Below, piece after piece: positions 19,935 to 30,521 of a stretch of DNA of 64,000 bases. Position 1 is the stretch's first letter; each line of letters starts with the position of its first letter. A model generated the notes under the pieces. The model did not search any database and had not been told where the DNA came from. It saw only the letters and a program-made list of their open reading frames with translations. Position numbers and translations under genes: made by a program. Origin of the DNA: Photobacterium piscicola (lineage in GTDB: Bacteria; Pseudomonadota; Gammaproteobacteria; Enterobacterales; Vibrionaceae); contig NZ_FUZI01000004.1 in assembly GCF_900166965.1 (NCBI RefSeq), forward strand, positions 248,001 through 312,000, read 5' to 3'.

Positions 19935-20543
19935 TCACAAATAATTGTTCTCAAACACCCCTTGTGGCATATGTTTTATCTGAAAATCTATCATGTGATT
20001 AAAAGTGGTTAACAACGGCGCAAACTTATCAGCATCAGCTTCAAACGCAGATAGGGCTAAATAGCCGGCTTCTACGGTTGAAACGCCCTGCTCTTTGGGT
20101 GATTTGCGAATACGATAATTACCATTGTCTGCATTGTCTAAATTAACTAACGGCAAATGGTGTAAATTGGTTGCCAATAGCCACATTTTATACGCTTTTT
20201 TCCATGTGCCATCTAATAGAATAACCGTCTGTAAACGTTGCTTCTTTGCTGTCGCAGCAACACTTGATATCGGCACTGAACCTTCACCAGGATAGACGAC
20301 ATACACATCACGTTCAGGATCAGCCAGTAAGCTATTAAGTTCATCATTATCAGAAAAATCTTCTCCAACCCAAAGTCGGCTATTTGGTAGAGAAAGTGAT
20401 AATATTCTTGCTGTACCTATCGCACGTTTGATTTCAGATGGATGCTGTAAGATCCAGATTTCCGTTGTTGCTGTGATGTTTTCAATCCAGTGGCAAATAC
20501 AGGCTTTTTTTGCCTTACCACAGTATTCACAATACCGACTCAT
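19935..20543 (-). CDS. tapT: DTW-domain protein, TapT-type tRNA-uridine aminocarboxypropyltransferase
   Basis: A 202-residue DTW-domain protein of the YfiP/TapT group, which installs acp3U47 on tRNA from S-adenosylmethionine. The N-terminal cysteines CEYCGKAKKACIC resemble a zinc-binding site, and the DTW-type motif appears as LLDGTWKKAYKMW. RKSPKEQGVSTVEA is a conserved family segment. The start at 20543 is chosen because AAGG lies upstream and family proteins begin at the zinc motif. The start codon is only 10 bases from the start of the divergent rhombosortase gene. Confidence 0.87.
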   Translation of the reverse strand: MSRYCEYCGKAKKACICHWIENITATTEIWILQHPSEIKRAIGTARILSLSLPNSRLWVGEDFSDNDELNSLLADPERDVYVVYPGEGSVPISSVAATAKKQRLQTVILLDGTWKKAYKMWLLATNLHHLPLVNLDNADNGNYRIRKSPKEQGVSTVEAGYLALSAFEADADKFAPLLTTFNHMIDFQIKHMPQGVFENNYL

Positions 20544-20553
20544 TGAGGTTGCC

Positions 20554-21096
20554 TTGTCTATTCGCAATTACATTATTATCGCATTAATTATAGGGATTAT
20601 TGCTCAAATCCCCCAACTACAGCCACTGTTAGTATGGGATCGCCAAGCGATACTTAATGGCGAGGTATGGCGGATCCTAACAGGAAATATTACCCACACC
20701 AATTGGATTCACCTCGCTATGAATGCGGGTGCATTTATTATTATCAGCTTTATTTTCCGCGCCCATTTTACACCGCGTTATTATAGCTTATTAATTTTAA
20801 GCATCAGTACCATCATAGGTTTAGGACTCTTTGCCACACAGATTACTTGGTATGCAGGGTTTTCAGGCGTATTACATGGCTTATTTGCATGGGGAGCGGT
20901 ACGTGATATTCAAACTAAAACCAAAGGCGGTTGGTTGTTATTTGTCGGGCTCATAGCCAAGATAGGTTGGGAACAATGCTTTGGCGGCTCAGCAAGTTCA
21001 GCTGAATTAATAGGGGTACAAGTTGCCACTCAAGCCCATTTAATAGGGGCTATATCTGGTGCAATTATCGCGCTTGTCACAACCCGTAAAGCTTAA
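20554..21096 (+). CDS. Rhombosortase
   Basis: A 180-residue intramembrane serine protease of the rhomboid superfamily with about six membrane segments. The catalytic serine is S104 in GFSGVLHG and the histidine is H162 in AHLIGA. The short, six-helix form with an HTNWIHLAMN segment matches rhombosortases, which cleave proteins carrying a C-terminal GlyGly-CTERM tag so they can be released or re-anchored. The TTG start at 20554 is inferred from GAGG at 20545-20548; an open frame continues upstream to 20428 inside tapT but lacks conserved residues. Substrates must be elsewhere in the genome. Confidence 0.85.
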   Translation: MSIRNYIIIALIIGIIAQIPQLQPLLVWDRQAILNGEVWRILTGNITHTNWIHLAMNAGAFIIISFIFRAHFTPRYYSLLILSISTIIGLGLFATQITWYAGFSGVLHGLFAWGAVRDIQTKTKGGWLLFVGLIAKIGWEQCFGGSASSAELIGVQVATQAHLIGAISGAIIALVTTRKA

Positions 21097-21105
21097 ATAG
21101 TGCTC

Positions 21106-21137
21106 AATAAAAACGACAGGCGCTGGTGGCCTGTCGT
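21106..21137 (-). terminator. Terminator of the ComEA-like gene
   Basis: ACGACAGGC and GCCTGTCGT pair as a 9-bp stem with a 7-nt loop. Leftward transcription then meets a T-rich run. Confidence 0.82.
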
Positions 21138-21164
21138 AATAAATAAAGCCTATGTAATTGTTCA

Positions 21165-21467
21165 CTACAACTTAATGCGCTTACGATTTTTATCGACTGT
21201 TGACACACCAATACCTTTGACTTTTGCAAGATCATCAGCAGAAGCAAACTTGCCATACTTAATACGATATTGAATGATATTTTCAGCTTTATCCGGCCCG
21301 ATTCCTACTAATAATTTATCAAGCTGTTCTGCATTGGCATCATTAATATTCACAATAATATCAATACCTTTATGCTGATCAGGATTGGCATAAGTTACAG
21401 GGGCTAATACCAATGTTCCCGCTACAACGATGGCTTTAAACAGCTGATATTTTATTGTCATGTTCAT
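21165..21467 (-). CDS. ComEA-like helix-hairpin-helix protein, exported
   Basis: A 100-residue protein with a signal peptide (about 1-27, ending TYA-N) and a C-terminal double helix-hairpin-helix (about 36-100: NINDANAEQL, VGIGPDKAENIIQYR, VKGIGVSTVDKNR) that binds DNA in ComEA proteins. In Vibrio, ComEA in the periplasm ratchets transforming DNA inward. This is a candidate for that role or a paralogue. The start at 21467 has AAGGAAT upstream. It lies downstream of ppiD in the same direction but behind a ppiD terminator. Confidence 0.87.
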   Translation of the reverse strand: MNMTIKYQLFKAIVVAGTLVLAPVTYANPDQHKGIDIIVNINDANAEQLDKLLVGIGPDKAENIIQYRIKYGKFASADDLAKVKGIGVSTVDKNRKRIKL

Positions 21468-21542
21468 TCTATTCCTTTTGAAAGTGAATACGAATAATAT
21501 GCAATAAAGTTCTCACTGTAATAATAATGGCTATTTTATAGT

Positions 21543-21577
21543 TAAAAAAAAGACGGGTCGCACAAGGCGACCCGTCT
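21543..21577 (-). terminator. Terminator of ppiD
   Basis: AGACGGGTCG and CGACCCGTCT form a perfect 10-bp stem with a 7-nt loop, then a run of T in the leftward direction, 20 nt past the ppiD stop. Confidence 0.93.
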
Positions 21578-21596
21578 GTTTACATTACAATTTCAA

Positions 21597-23489
21597 TTAA
21601 TCTTTCGATGCGTCTTGCATTGGGTAGCTAATCTCAGCTGATTCACGCAATGTTTTTAGCGTCGCAGCTAGATCTTCTTGAGCAAACATCTGCCCAATTT
21701 GCTCTGCAAACTGACCATTTACTTTTTCGCCAGCCAACTTCATGTTAACAACTTTATCAAGCGCGATGATTTCAACATTACCGTTGTTATCACGAGCCAT
21801 ACCGTAAGTTGCTTTACCTGCCGTTGGTTTAGGTAAACCAAATGCGACATTTGAAATGTTTGCATTTGGGCCTGAACGATTGATTGTTTGTTCGCCAGAG
21901 AAGCTGAAGCCATCTTTAGCAACAATATCATTCTTACCTTTACGAAGATCAGCGATGATCTCATCAGCTTTAGCTTGTGCTTGTTGTTCACCTTTTTGGT
22001 TCGCAACCAATGCATTCACCTTAGCAGCAACCTCTTTAAACGGTAATACAGCTTCAGCTCGCGCATCATCAACACGTACCACAACCACATGCTCAGGACC
22101 CACTTCAATCACGTCAGAGTTCATACCATCATCATGAACTTCAGGGCTCTGTAGTGTTTCTTGAACTTGCTTATTAGCCAACACGCCTTTTTCAGCCGCT
22201 GGTGTGATGTAACCTGTGTTAATAATTTTCGCATCAACAGCTTCAGCTGCAGCGTCAAGTGAATCTGGAGATTCAAACGCCACTTCAGCTAGCTTACTTT
22301 TCAGCTTATAGAACTCGTCAGCCGATTGCTGTTGTTGTAATTCAGCAACAATTTTTGCTTTAACATCAGCAAATGGTTTTACTTTTCCAGGTTTAATACC
22401 ATCAAGTAAAATGATGTGGTAGCCAAATGATGACTTCACAAGGCCAGACATATCACCAGGCTTAGCAAGTGCAAAAGCTTCTTGCTCAAATGCTGGATCC
22501 ATCATGCCTTTAGTGAACCACTCTAATTTACCGCCATCTTTAGCACTGAACGTATCATCAGATGATTGCTTAGCAACTTCAGCAAAGTTAGCGCCGCTCT
22601 GTAGCTTCGCCAGTAATGCTTCAGCTTTCGCTTTAGCCGCTGTTGTATCGCCTTTAATTAAGATGTGGCTAACTTCACGCTCTTCAGCAGAGCTAAACTT
22701 AGCTTGGTTATCTTTGTAGTATGTTTCAGCAGCTTGCTCTGATACTTTAATATCTTTAGTTAAGCCTTTATCTGATAGCTCGATGTAAGATACTTTGATT
22801 TGTGCAGGTCGAGTGAACAAGTTTGGATTTTGGTCGTAAAAATCTTGCGCTTCTTTATCGGTAACTTTTACTTTTTGAGTAAAGTCAGCAAGGTTCAGCG
22901 TTAATGTACGAACAACACGTTGTTGTGATTCAAGCTTACGCAACTCATCAGCTTCATCAGCTAACACAAAGTCACTGCCTTGTAATGCTGAAAGGAATTG
23001 CTGACGTAGCATATCTTTACGGATCGTTTCTGCAAACTGATCAGGCGTAAAACCAGCACGACGTAAAGCCATGTTGTATTGCTCGTTATTGAAAACACCA
23101 TTAACGGCAAATGCAGGCATCGCAAGAATTTCTTGTTTTACTTGTGCATCGCTAACACTAAGACCAAGTTTATTTGCACGTTGTTGAATAAGTTCATCAT
23201 TCACCATACGATCTAATACACTTTGACGGAATTGCTTCACATAAGCAGGATCGCTCATCAAAGTTGAAAAATAATCGCCCATACGCTGTTGCATACGGTT
23301 ACGCTCATTTTGATAAACTTGCTCAAACTGACGCTGGCTAATATCTTTACCATTAATCTTTGCTGCAACTTGCTCATTTCCACTCGCCAGATAACTGCCG
23401 ACGCCAGCAAATACAAAAGATAAAATAATTAGGCTTAGAATAATCTTAACCCAGATGCTGTTAGCGCCTTCGCGCAATCGCTCCATCAT
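21597..23489 (-). CDS. ppiD: Periplasmic folding chaperone / peptidyl-prolyl isomerase-like PpiD
   Basis: A 630-residue inner-membrane-anchored SurA-like chaperone that contacts proteins leaving the Sec translocon. A membrane anchor spans residues about 13-35 after the basic MMERLREGANS start, followed by a SurA_N-type helical region (about 40-200). A parvulin domain (EREVSHILIKGD through FGYHIILLDG, about 268-365) is followed by a long C-terminal region. The order ppiD next to hupB-lon-clpX-clpP-tig is conserved in gammaproteobacteria. Confidence 0.95.
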   Translation of the reverse strand: MMERLREGANSIWVKIILSLIILSFVFAGVGSYLASGNEQVAAKINGKDISQRQFEQVYQNERNRMQQRMGDYFSTLMSDPAYVKQFRQSVLDRMVNDELIQQRANKLGLSVSDAQVKQEILAMPAFAVNGVFNNEQYNMALRRAGFTPDQFAETIRKDMLRQQFLSALQGSDFVLADEADELRKLESQQRVVRTLTLNLADFTQKVKVTDKEAQDFYDQNPNLFTRPAQIKVSYIELSDKGLTKDIKVSEQAAETYYKDNQAKFSSAEEREVSHILIKGDTTAAKAKAEALLAKLQSGANFAEVAKQSSDDTFSAKDGGKLEWFTKGMMDPAFEQEAFALAKPGDMSGLVKSSFGYHIILLDGIKPGKVKPFADVKAKIVAELQQQQSADEFYKLKSKLAEVAFESPDSLDAAAEAVDAKIINTGYITPAAEKGVLANKQVQETLQSPEVHDDGMNSDVIEVGPEHVVVVRVDDARAEAVLPFKEVAAKVNALVANQKGEQQAQAKADEIIADLRKGKNDIVAKDGFSFSGEQTINRSGPNANISNVAFGLPKPTAGKATYGMARDNNGNVEIIALDKVVNMKLAGEKVNGQFAEQIGQMFAQEDLAATLKTLRESAEISYPMQDASKD

Positions 23490-23799
23490 AATCTGCCGTC
23501 TCTCCTACTGTTCGATCTGGCTCGGTTTCGAACTACTATCAAATTAATGCACACTGCTACTGACATCACCATGATGACTGCACCATACTATTTACTACAT
23601 GTTATATAACAACAACTGAATAGCTACTGCTATATCGATACTCGGTTTTAATTAACTTAGCTTTATCAATATAGATAACCTATGGCCGATAAGCCACATA
23701 CAGCACTGAGAATTGTTACATAAACGCAATTAAACAACGCTATGATGAATATCACACAAGATATTTGTCGTAGTCTGTTGCTATGAGGCTATTTTAAGT
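23490..23799. other. Upstream region of ppiD, nothing further recognised
   Basis: 310 AT-rich bases between the ppiD start and the hupB terminator. It must contain the ppiD promoter. No hairpin, small gene or known operator stands out. Confidence 0.4.
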
Positions 23800-23824
23800 A
23801 AAAAAAACGCATCAACCGATGCGC
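23800..23824 (-). terminator. Terminator of hupB
   Basis: CGCATC and GATGCG form a 6-bp stem with an AACC loop, followed leftward by a run of seven T. Confidence 0.8.
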
Positions 23825-23914
23825 TTTGATTGTACCGAGTGAGTATACCCTTTCCGGTAGCAATTTTTAAGCCATGAAAACATGACAAAATACTGGCACA
23901 ACGGCCAATATTTT

Positions 23915-24187
23915 TTAGTTTACAGAATCTTTAAGCGCTTTACCTGGTTTAAAACCAGGAACTTTTGCAGCTGCAATTTGAATCTCTGCACCTGTTTGTG
24001 GGTTACGGCCAGTACGTGCAGCACGCTCACGAACAGAAAAAGTACCAAAACCAACTAATGCAACTTGATCACCGCTTTTTAGGGTTTCAGTTACAGTTTC
24101 AATGAAGGCATCAAGAGCACGGCCAGCAGATGCTTTAGAAATATCAGCACTTTCTGCGATTTTATCAACTAGTTGAGTTTTGTTCAC
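23915..24187 (-). CDS. hupB: DNA-binding protein HU-beta
   Basis: A 90-residue nucleoid protein. [20 protein letters not shown] is the N-terminal helix pair, [21 protein letters not shown] the DNA-binding arm, and [15 protein letters not shown] the end. The GTG at 24187, preceded by AGAGGAT, gives the standard 90-residue protein; an 11-residue upstream extension is not supported. It is located downstream of lon as in other gammaproteobacteria. Confidence 0.96.
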   Translation of the reverse strand: MNKTQLVDKIAESADISKASAGRALDAFIETVTETLKSGDQVALVGFGTFSVRERAARTGRNPQTGAEIQIAAAKVPGFKPGKALKDSVN

Positions 24188-24354
24188 AATTAGATCCTCT
24201 GAATGAACCTTGATTACCACGCGGTAGTTAAGTCTGTACTCGCATAAAGGGTAATCAAGTAAAAAACATTATTACTTTGATAGATCATGATAAATAACTA
24301 TCAAGGCTTAAAATTAGTTCGCATAATGCGGATTAGATGTACCTTATAGCCACA

Positions 24355-24397
24355 CAAAAAAACGCTGACAAGTTTTTTAATCTTGAAAGCGTTTTTT
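24355..24397 (-). terminator. Terminator of lon
   Basis: AAAAAACGCT and AGCGTTTTTT pair, with inner ACAAG/CTTG pairing; the hairpin starts 7 nt after the lon stop and ends in a T-run leftward. Confidence 0.85.
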
Positions 24398-24403
24398 CTT
24401 TAA

Positions 24404-26776
24404 CTAATTTAGCTCTAGGTCACTATTTTGTACATTGACTAACTCAATGCCTGTCGGATTATTCTGCAATGCCAACATTAACACTTCATCAATCCAACGT
24501 ACTGGACGCACTTCCAAATCAGCAATAACATTCTCTGGAATTTCTTCTAGATCACGTTCGTTCTCTTTTGGAATTAATACCGTCTTAATGCCGCCACGGT
24601 GTGCTGCTAGCAACTTCTCTTTCAAGCCACCAATCGGCAATACTTCGCCACGTAACGTGATTTCACCCGTCATCGCAACATCAGCACGCACAGGGTTACC
24701 TGTTAAGCTTGAGACCAAGGCAGTACACATAGCGATACCCGCACTTGGGCCATCTTTAGGTGTTGCACCTTCAGGTACGTGAACATGGATATCACGTTTT
24801 TCATAGAAATCACTCGCAATGCCTAAACGTTCAGCACGACTACGTACCACTGTCATTGCCGCCTGAATAGACTCTTGCATTACATCACCTAAAGAACCGG
24901 TGTAGGTTAGCTTACCTTTGCCCGGCATAGATTCAGTTTCGATAGTTAATAAATCACCACCAACTTCTGTCCATGCAAGACCTGTCACTTGACCAACTCG
25001 GTTGCTTTCGTCAGCTTTGCCGTAATCACAACGCTGTACACCTAAGTAATCTTTAAGATTATCTTGGCTAATCGATACATGCTTAATGTCTTTGTTTAAT
25101 AAAATTTCTTTCACCGCTTTTCGGCATAGTTTAGAAATTTCACGCTCAAGACTACGTACACCCGCTTCACGAGTATAGTAACGAATAATCCCCATTAATG
25201 CTGAGTCTTCAATCGTTAACTCGCTCGGCTTTAATCCGTTACGTTGAATTTGCTTCTCAAGTAAATGATTTTTCGCAATGTTCAGTTTTTCATCTTCGGT
25301 ATAACCAGAAAGACGGATCACTTCCATACGATCAAGCAATGGCCCTGGAATATTCATTGAATTCGAGGTTGCCACAAACATGACATCAGATAAGTCGTAG
25401 TCAACTTCTAAGTAATGATCGTTAAATGAACTATTCTGCTCAGGATCTAAAACTTCAAGTAATGCTGAAGCGGGATCGCCACGCATATCAGAAGACATCT
25501 TGTCAATTTCATCCAATAGGAACAGTGGGTTTTTCACTTCCACTTTTGCCATCTTCTGAATCAACTTACCCGGCATTGAACCAATGTAAGTACGGCGATG
25601 ACCACGGATTTCCGCTTCATCACGTACGCCACCTAATGCCATGCGCACGTATTTGCGTCCGGTTGCAGCAGCAATAGATTGACCTAACGATGTTTTACCC
25701 ACACCAGGAGGACCGACAAGACAAAGAATTGGTCCTTTAAGCTTGTTAACACGGCTTTGCACTGCGAGATATTCAAGGATACGTTCTTTAACCCGCTCTA
25801 AACCGTAGTGATCGGCGTTAAGAATTTCTTCAGCTTTAGCAAGATTCTTCTTCACTTTAGAACGCTTATGCCAAGGCACGCTTAACATCCAATCGATGTA
25901 GCCACGTACAACAGTCGCTTCAGCAGACATCGGTGACATCATCTTTAGCTTTTGCAGCTCTTGCTCAGTTTTTTCACGTGCTTCAGCTGGCATCTTTGAT
26001 GCTTCAATCTTAAGCTTTAACGCTTCAAATTCATCTGGTGCATCGTCAAGCTCACCCAACTCTTTCTGGATAGCTTTCATTTGCTCGTTAAGATAGTACT
26101 CGCGCTGACTTTTCTCCATCTGCTTTTTAACGCGTCCACGGATACGTTTTTCAACTTGCAGCAGATCGATTTCAGATTCCATCATTGCCATCAAGAACTC
26201 TAAACGCTCTGTGATATCAACAATTTCAAGCACTTTCTGCTTATCCGCTAATTTCAATGGCATGTGCGCAGCGATGGTATCAGCCAAACGCGCAGCATCA
26301 TCAATGCCATTTAGCGATGTTAAGACTTCAGGTGGAATCTTTTTATTTAGTTTGATGAACCCTTCAAACTGACTTATCGCAGTTCGAACGAGAACTTCTT
26401 GCTCACGCTCATCCATTTCTGGCGTAACCAAAAACTCAGCATTTGCAGTAAAAAACTCATCATCAGTTAGATCTTCAACTTTGGCACGTTGTTGGCCTTC
26501 AACCAACACTTTTACCGTACCATCAGGTAGTTTCAATAACTGCAGAATCGTTGCAACTGTACCAACATCATAAAGATCAGTGATCGACGGTTCGTCTGTG
26601 GCTGCTTCTTTTTGAGCGACCAACAGAATCTGTTTATTGTTTTCCATTGCCGACTCAAGGCAACGAATTGATTTTTCCCGGCCCACAAACAATGGAATAA
26701 CCATATGAGGGTATACCACTACATCACGTAGAGGTAGAACCGGGATCTCAAGGCGCTCAGAACGCTCCAGGTTCAT
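24404..26776 (-). CDS. lon: ATP-dependent protease Lon
   Basis: A cytoplasmic AAA+ serine protease of 790 residues that degrades misfolded and regulatory proteins. The N-terminal substrate domain begins [20 protein letters not shown]. The Walker [10 protein letters not shown] is at about 354-362, Walker B FLLDEIDK follows, and the catalytic serine is in [10 protein letters not shown] (about residue 678), with the dyad lysine in [14 protein letters not shown] about 43 residues later. Upstream lie a sigma-32-like promoter and a 19-bp leader hairpin, listed separately. Confidence 0.97.
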   Translation of the reverse strand: MNLERSERLEIPVLPLRDVVVYPHMVIPLFVGREKSIRCLESAMENNKQILLVAQKEAATDEPSITDLYDVGTVATILQLLKLPDGTVKVLVEGQQRAKVEDLTDDEFFTANAEFLVTPEMDEREQEVLVRTAISQFEGFIKLNKKIPPEVLTSLNGIDDAARLADTIAAHMPLKLADKQKVLEIVDITERLEFLMAMMESEIDLLQVEKRIRGRVKKQMEKSQREYYLNEQMKAIQKELGELDDAPDEFEALKLKIEASKMPAEAREKTEQELQKLKMMSPMSAEATVVRGYIDWMLSVPWHKRSKVKKNLAKAEEILNADHYGLERVKERILEYLAVQSRVNKLKGPILCLVGPPGVGKTSLGQSIAAATGRKYVRMALGGVRDEAEIRGHRRTYIGSMPGKLIQKMAKVEVKNPLFLLDEIDKMSSDMRGDPASALLEVLDPEQNSSFNDHYLEVDYDLSDVMFVATSNSMNIPGPLLDRMEVIRLSGYTEDEKLNIAKNHLLEKQIQRNGLKPSELTIEDSALMGIIRYYTREAGVRSLEREISKLCRKAVKEILLNKDIKHVSISQDNLKDYLGVQRCDYGKADESNRVGQVTGLAWTEVGGDLLTIETESMPGKGKLTYTGSLGDVMQESIQAAMTVVRSRAERLGIASDFYEKRDIHVHVPEGATPKDGPSAGIAMCTALVSSLTGNPVRADVAMTGEITLRGEVLPIGGLKEKLLAAHRGGIKTVLIPKENERDLEEIPENVIADLEVRPVRWIDEVLMLALQNNPTGIELVNVQNSDLELN

Positions 26777-26799
26777 ATTCTTCTCTCTTCCTGTCCATA

Positions 26800-26853
26800 C
26801 TAATCGTATTAAATAACTCGACTGGATACAGCATAGTTACTTAATACGATTAG
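26800..26853 (-). promoter_or_regulatory. 19-bp leader hairpin just upstream of lon
   Basis: Bases 26800-26818 and 26835-26853 are reverse complements at 18 of 19 positions (core CTAATCGTATTAA against TTAATACGATTAG), with a 16-nt loop. The element lies between the predicted sigma-32 start region (about 26865) and the lon ribosome site, its base about 23 nt from the start codon. There is no T-run, so it is not an ordinary terminator. Confidence 0.8.
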
Positions 26854-26871
26854 AGTTAGCTTATATTGAGT

Positions 26872-26898
26872 ATATGGGGGTGAAGCATCAAGTTTCAA
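26872..26898 (-). promoter_or_regulatory. Sigma-32-like heat-shock promoter of lon
   Basis: Reading leftward, TTGAAA (26898-26893) is followed after 12-13 bases by CCCCCATAT (26880-26872), matching the RpoH pattern of CTTGAAA, a 11-16 base spacer and CCCCATnT. lon is a known RpoH target in E. coli. It lies about 100 nt upstream of the start codon. Confidence 0.75.
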
Positions 26899-26915
26899 TG
26901 TATGAAATGTCAGAA

Positions 26916-26947
26916 AATAAAAAAGGAGGCAAAAGCCTCCCTTTTTT
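26916..26947 (-). terminator. Terminator of clpX
   Basis: GGAGGC and GCCTCC (extended by flanking A/T pairs) with an AAAA loop, ending in a T-run leftward, 27 nt after the clpX stop. Confidence 0.92.
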
Positions 26948-26973
26948 AGCTTTTATGTGCAGATATTGAGCAC

Positions 26974-28257
26974 TTACTCAGCACTAGCCGCTTCTTGTGG
27001 TTCTGTATTTTCGTAAATCAGTAATGGTTCTGACTCACCGTTAATTACAGACTCATCAATCACAACTTTACTCACACCAGCTAGAGACGGAAGCTCATAC
27101 ATGGTATCAAGTAATACTGCTTCAACAATAGAACGTAGGCCACGAGCACCTGTTTTACGCTCCATCGCTTTTTTAGCAATAGCGATCAACGCATCATCAC
27201 GGAATTCTAATTCAACGTTTTCAAGCGCTAATAATGCTGCATACTGTTTAGTAAGGGCATTTTTAGGCTCACGTAAAATTTGAACTAACGCATTTTGGTC
27301 AAGTTCGCCAAGTGTTGCAGTAACAGGTAGACGACCGATGAATTCAGGAATTAAACCGTACTTCACCAAATCTTGTGGTTCAACTTTCTTAAACAAATCA
27401 CTTAATGTGTCTGTTTGATCTTTTGAACGAACATCAGCACCAAAACCGATACCTGTACCTGTTGCTACACGTTGCTCAACCACTTTATCTAGGCCGGCAA
27501 ATGCACCACCACAGATAAATAGGATCTTAGAAGTATCAACTTGTAAGAACTCTTGTTGAGGATGCTTACGACCACCTTGTGGTGGCACAGAAGCAACGGT
27601 ACCTTCGATTAGCTTCAGCAATGCTTGCTGAACGCCTTCGCCTGATACATCACGTGTAATTGATGGATTATCCGACTTACGTGAAATCTTATCAATTTCA
27701 TCGATGTAGACAATGCCGCGCTCGGCTTTAGCTACGTCGTAATCACATTTTTGTAGCAACTTCTGAATGATGTTTTCAACGTCTTCACCAACATAACCTG
27801 CTTCAGTTAATGTTGTTGCATCAGCCATTGTAAATGGAACATCAAGCATACGCGCTAGTGTCTCAGCTAATAATGTTTTACCACTACCAGTTGGACCAAT
27901 AAGTAGGATGTTACTCTTACCTAATTCAACGCCATCACTATTCTTATCGCCATTACGTAGACGCTTATAGTGATTGTATACAGCAACAGCCAACACTTTT
28001 TTAGCGTGTGATTGACCGATGACATAATCATCTAAGTTGTCACGAATTTGTTGTGGTGTCGGCAGCTCGTCGCTATCGCTTTTCGTCATTACTTCTTTTA
28101 TTTCTTCGCGAATAATGTCGTTGCATAAATCAACGCACTCATCACAAATATAAACAGAAGGACCGGCAATTAGCTTGCGAACTTCATGCTGACTTTTGCC
28201 ACAGAAAGAGCAGTAAAGTAGCTTGCTACTACTTCCCTCTTTGCGCTTATCTGTCAT
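26974..28257 (-). CDS. clpX: ATP-dependent Clp protease ATP-binding subunit ClpX
   Basis: A AAA+ unfoldase of 427 residues that feeds substrates into ClpP. It has an N-terminal zinc finger with C16, C19, C38 and C41, Walker [11 protein letters not shown], Walker B VYIDEIDK, and a [10 protein letters not shown] segment carrying the IGF loop that docks on ClpP. It follows clpP in the same direction with 111 nt between them. The RssB-like protein at 34.6 kb would be a ClpXP adaptor. Confidence 0.97.
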   Translation of the reverse strand: MTDKRKEGSSSKLLYCSFCGKSQHEVRKLIAGPSVYICDECVDLCNDIIREEIKEVMTKSDSDELPTPQQIRDNLDDYVIGQSHAKKVLAVAVYNHYKRLRNGDKNSDGVELGKSNILLIGPTGSGKTLLAETLARMLDVPFTMADATTLTEAGYVGEDVENIIQKLLQKCDYDVAKAERGIVYIDEIDKISRKSDNPSITRDVSGEGVQQALLKLIEGTVASVPPQGGRKHPQQEFLQVDTSKILFICGGAFAGLDKVVEQRVATGTGIGFGADVRSKDQTDTLSDLFKKVEPQDLVKYGLIPEFIGRLPVTATLGELDQNALVQILREPKNALTKQYAALLALENVELEFRDDALIAIAKKAMERKTGARGLRSIVEAVLLDTMYELPSLAGVSKVVIDESVINGESEPLLIYENTEPQEAASAE

Positions 28258-28368
28258 TCGCTAACCTCTTTTATTGGGGTATCCCATCATTGTCTTGTCT
28301 TGAGTGTATAACAAGTCGACTTATTTTGCTTTACTAAACCCGCATCGCGAATTGCAAAATAAAACAGT

Positions 28369-28992
28369 TTAGTCACGCTTACTCAATACAGCATCAACAA
28401 GACCGTACTCTACTGCCTGATCTGCAGACATAAAGTTATCACGATCTGTATCACGCTCAATAATTTCTAATGGTTGACCAGTATGTTCAGCCAATAAGCC
28501 ATTCAAACGTTGTTTAATCGTTAGAATTTCTTGTGCATGGATTTGAATATCCGATGCTTGACCTTGGAAGCCACCTAGTGGTTGGTGGATCATGACGCGA
28601 GAGTTAGGTAGACAATAACGCTTACCTTGAGCACCGCCAGCCAATAGGAATGCACCCATTGAACATGCTTGGCCCATACATACTGTACTAACATTTGGTT
28701 TAATAAACTGCATGGTGTCATAGATAGACATACCCGCTGTTACTGAACCGCCTGGAGAGTTAATGTAAAGGAAAATGTCTTTGTCTGGATTCTCTGACTC
28801 CAAAAATAGCAACTGGGCTACAACTAAGTTAGCCATATGATCTTCAACCTGACCGGTTAAGAAAATCACACGCTCTTTTAGGAGACGGGAATAAATATCG
28901 TAAGAACGCTCACCACGAGAAGTCTGCTCGACCACCATCGGTACCAGCGCATCCATAATCGGTGACATGCCGTTTTGTGCTTGGTAGCTCAT
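28369..28992 (-). CDS. clpP: ATP-dependent Clp protease proteolytic subunit ClpP
   Basis: A 207-residue serine peptidase that forms the tetradecameric chamber of ClpXP/ClpAP. The catalytic triad S111 ([10 protein letters not shown]), H136 (MIHQPLGG) and D185 ([10 protein letters not shown]) is intact. Length and the short propeptide agree with E. coli ClpP. The gap to tig is 105 nt and holds a candidate promoter. Confidence 0.97.
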   Translation of the reverse strand: MSYQAQNGMSPIMDALVPMVVEQTSRGERSYDIYSRLLKERVIFLTGQVEDHMANLVVAQLLFLESENPDKDIFLYINSPGGSVTAGMSIYDTMQFIKPNVSTVCMGQACSMGAFLLAGGAQGKRYCLPNSRVMIHQPLGGFQGQASDIQIHAQEILTIKQRLNGLLAEHTGQPLEIIERDTDRDNFMSADQAVEYGLVDAVLSKRD

Positions 28993-29043
28993 AATCTTAT
29001 TTCCCTAAAATAAATGGCCCGAATGAAAATATTCACACGGACC

Positions 29044-29074
29044 ATTGTTAGCAGAAGACTTGAGAGAATGTCAA
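29044..29074 (-). promoter_or_regulatory. Candidate sigma-70 promoter of clpP
   Basis: Leftward TTGACA (29074-29069), an 18-base spacer and TAACAAT (29050-29044), about 50 nt upstream of the clpP start. No sigma-32 pattern was seen here. Confidence 0.5.
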
Positions 29075-29097
29075 ATCTCTACAGCAATTTCAGTAAA

Positions 29098-30396
29098 TTA
29101 AGCAGCAGGATTCATTAGATCGTTGAAGCTAACTTCTTTATCTGAAACCTGAGCTTTAGCTAGAAGTGCATCAATTGCTTGCTCTTCTAGAGCAACGTTG
29201 CGCATATTATTCATTAGCTGCTCGTTGCTTGCGTAGTATTTAACTACTTCTGTTGGATCTTCGTATGCAGAAGCCATTTCAGCGATGATTGCGTTAACAC
29301 GCTCTTCGTCTGCTGTTAGTTCTTCAGCTTTAATTACTTCACCAACTAATAGACCAACAACTACACGACGCTTAGCTTGCTCTTCGAACAATTCACGTGG
29401 TAGTTCAGGCATGTTCTTAGCATCGCCGCCAAAACGTTGTGCTGCTTGCTTACGTAGTGCTTCGATTTCTTGATCGATAAGCGCTGCAGGAACAGTGATG
29501 TCGTTTTGCTCAACAAGACCGTTAAGAACTTGATCTTTAATGCGGCCTTTAACAGCTTGCTTAAGTTCACGTTCCATGTTCTTACGAACTTCAGTCTTAA
29601 GACCTTCAACAGAACCGTCTTCAACACCAAACTTAGCAACAAACTCTTCAGTTAGTTCAGGTAGCTGCTGTGCTTCAACTTTGTGAAGAGTGATAGCAAA
29701 TACTGCTGACTTACCTTTTAGGTTTTCTGCATGGTATTCTTCAGGGAAAGTTACTTCTACAGTAAACTCTTCGCCTGCTTTATGACCAACAACACCTTCT
29801 TCGAAACCAGGGATCATACGACCTTGGCCCATAGCAAGTGCGAAACCTTCAGCTTTACCGCCGTCGAATTCTTCGCCATCGATAGTACCAACGAAATCGA
29901 TAGTTACACGGCTATCAGCTTCAGCTGCTGCTTCAACGTCAGTCCAAGTAGCTTGTTGCTTACGTAGTGTATCTAGCATGCCGTCAACGTCAGCATCAGT
30001 TACTGTAACAACTGGCTTCTCAACAACAACTTTGTCTAGACCAACTAGTTCGATTTCAGGGAAAACTTCAAAAGAAGCTTTAAATACTAGATCTTTGCCT
30101 TCAGCCATTTCTACTGGAGTAAAAGTTGGCGCGCCTGCTGGATTGATCTTTTCTTTAACGATAGCTTCGATAAAGTGGCGGTGCATTACTTCACCTAGGA
30201 TGTCTTGACGTACAGAAGCGCCAAACATTTTAGCAACCATCTTCATTGGTGCTTTACCTGGGCGGAAACCGTCGAAACGACGAGTTTTAGCAATTTTACG
30301 TAGTTCAGCAGCAACAGCATCTTCGATGTTTGCAGCAGGAACTGTAATAGTTAGGTGGCGTTCTAGACCTTCAGTGGTTTCAACGGTAACTTGCAT
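29098..30396 (-). CDS. tig: Trigger factor
   Basis: A ribosome-bound chaperone of 432 residues. Residues 1-115 are the ribosome-binding domain with the GFRPGKAPM loop; about 150-245 form the FKBP-type isomerase domain ([35 protein letters not shown]); the rest is the helical chaperone arm. The ATG at 30396 is chosen over the upstream in-frame start at 30411 because proteins of this family begin [13 protein letters not shown] and GAGGTT is well spaced. Confidence 0.96.
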   Translation of the reverse strand: MQVTVETTEGLERHLTITVPAANIEDAVAAELRKIAKTRRFDGFRPGKAPMKMVAKMFGASVRQDILGEVMHRHFIEAIVKEKINPAGAPTFTPVEMAEGKDLVFKASFEVFPEIELVGLDKVVVEKPVVTVTDADVDGMLDTLRKQQATWTDVEAAAEADSRVTIDFVGTIDGEEFDGGKAEGFALAMGQGRMIPGFEEGVVGHKAGEEFTVEVTFPEEYHAENLKGKSAVFAITLHKVEAQQLPELTEEFVAKFGVEDGSVEGLKTEVRKNMERELKQAVKGRIKDQVLNGLVEQNDITVPAALIDQEIEALRKQAAQRFGGDAKNMPELPRELFEEQAKRRVVVGLLVGEVIKAEELTADEERVNAIIAEMASAYEDPTEVVKYYASNEQLMNNMRNVALEEQAIDALLAKAQVSDKEVSFNDLMNPAA

Positions 30397-30416
30397 TATA
30401 TTTAACCTCAAAACTT

Positions 30417-30433
30417 ACTCAGCTTTTCTGAGT
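30417..30433 (-). promoter_or_regulatory. Leader hairpin of tig near its ribosome site
   Basis: ACTCAG and CTGAGT form a 6-bp stem with a 5-nt loop about 20 nt upstream of the tig start. Confidence 0.5.
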
Positions 30434-30521
30434 GGTGTTGCCGAACAGCCATTTACTGACGGTGGCATCCTTTCATGTTACAGCTCGAAAACCATAACGC
30501 CTAAATTCTTTCATCAAGATT

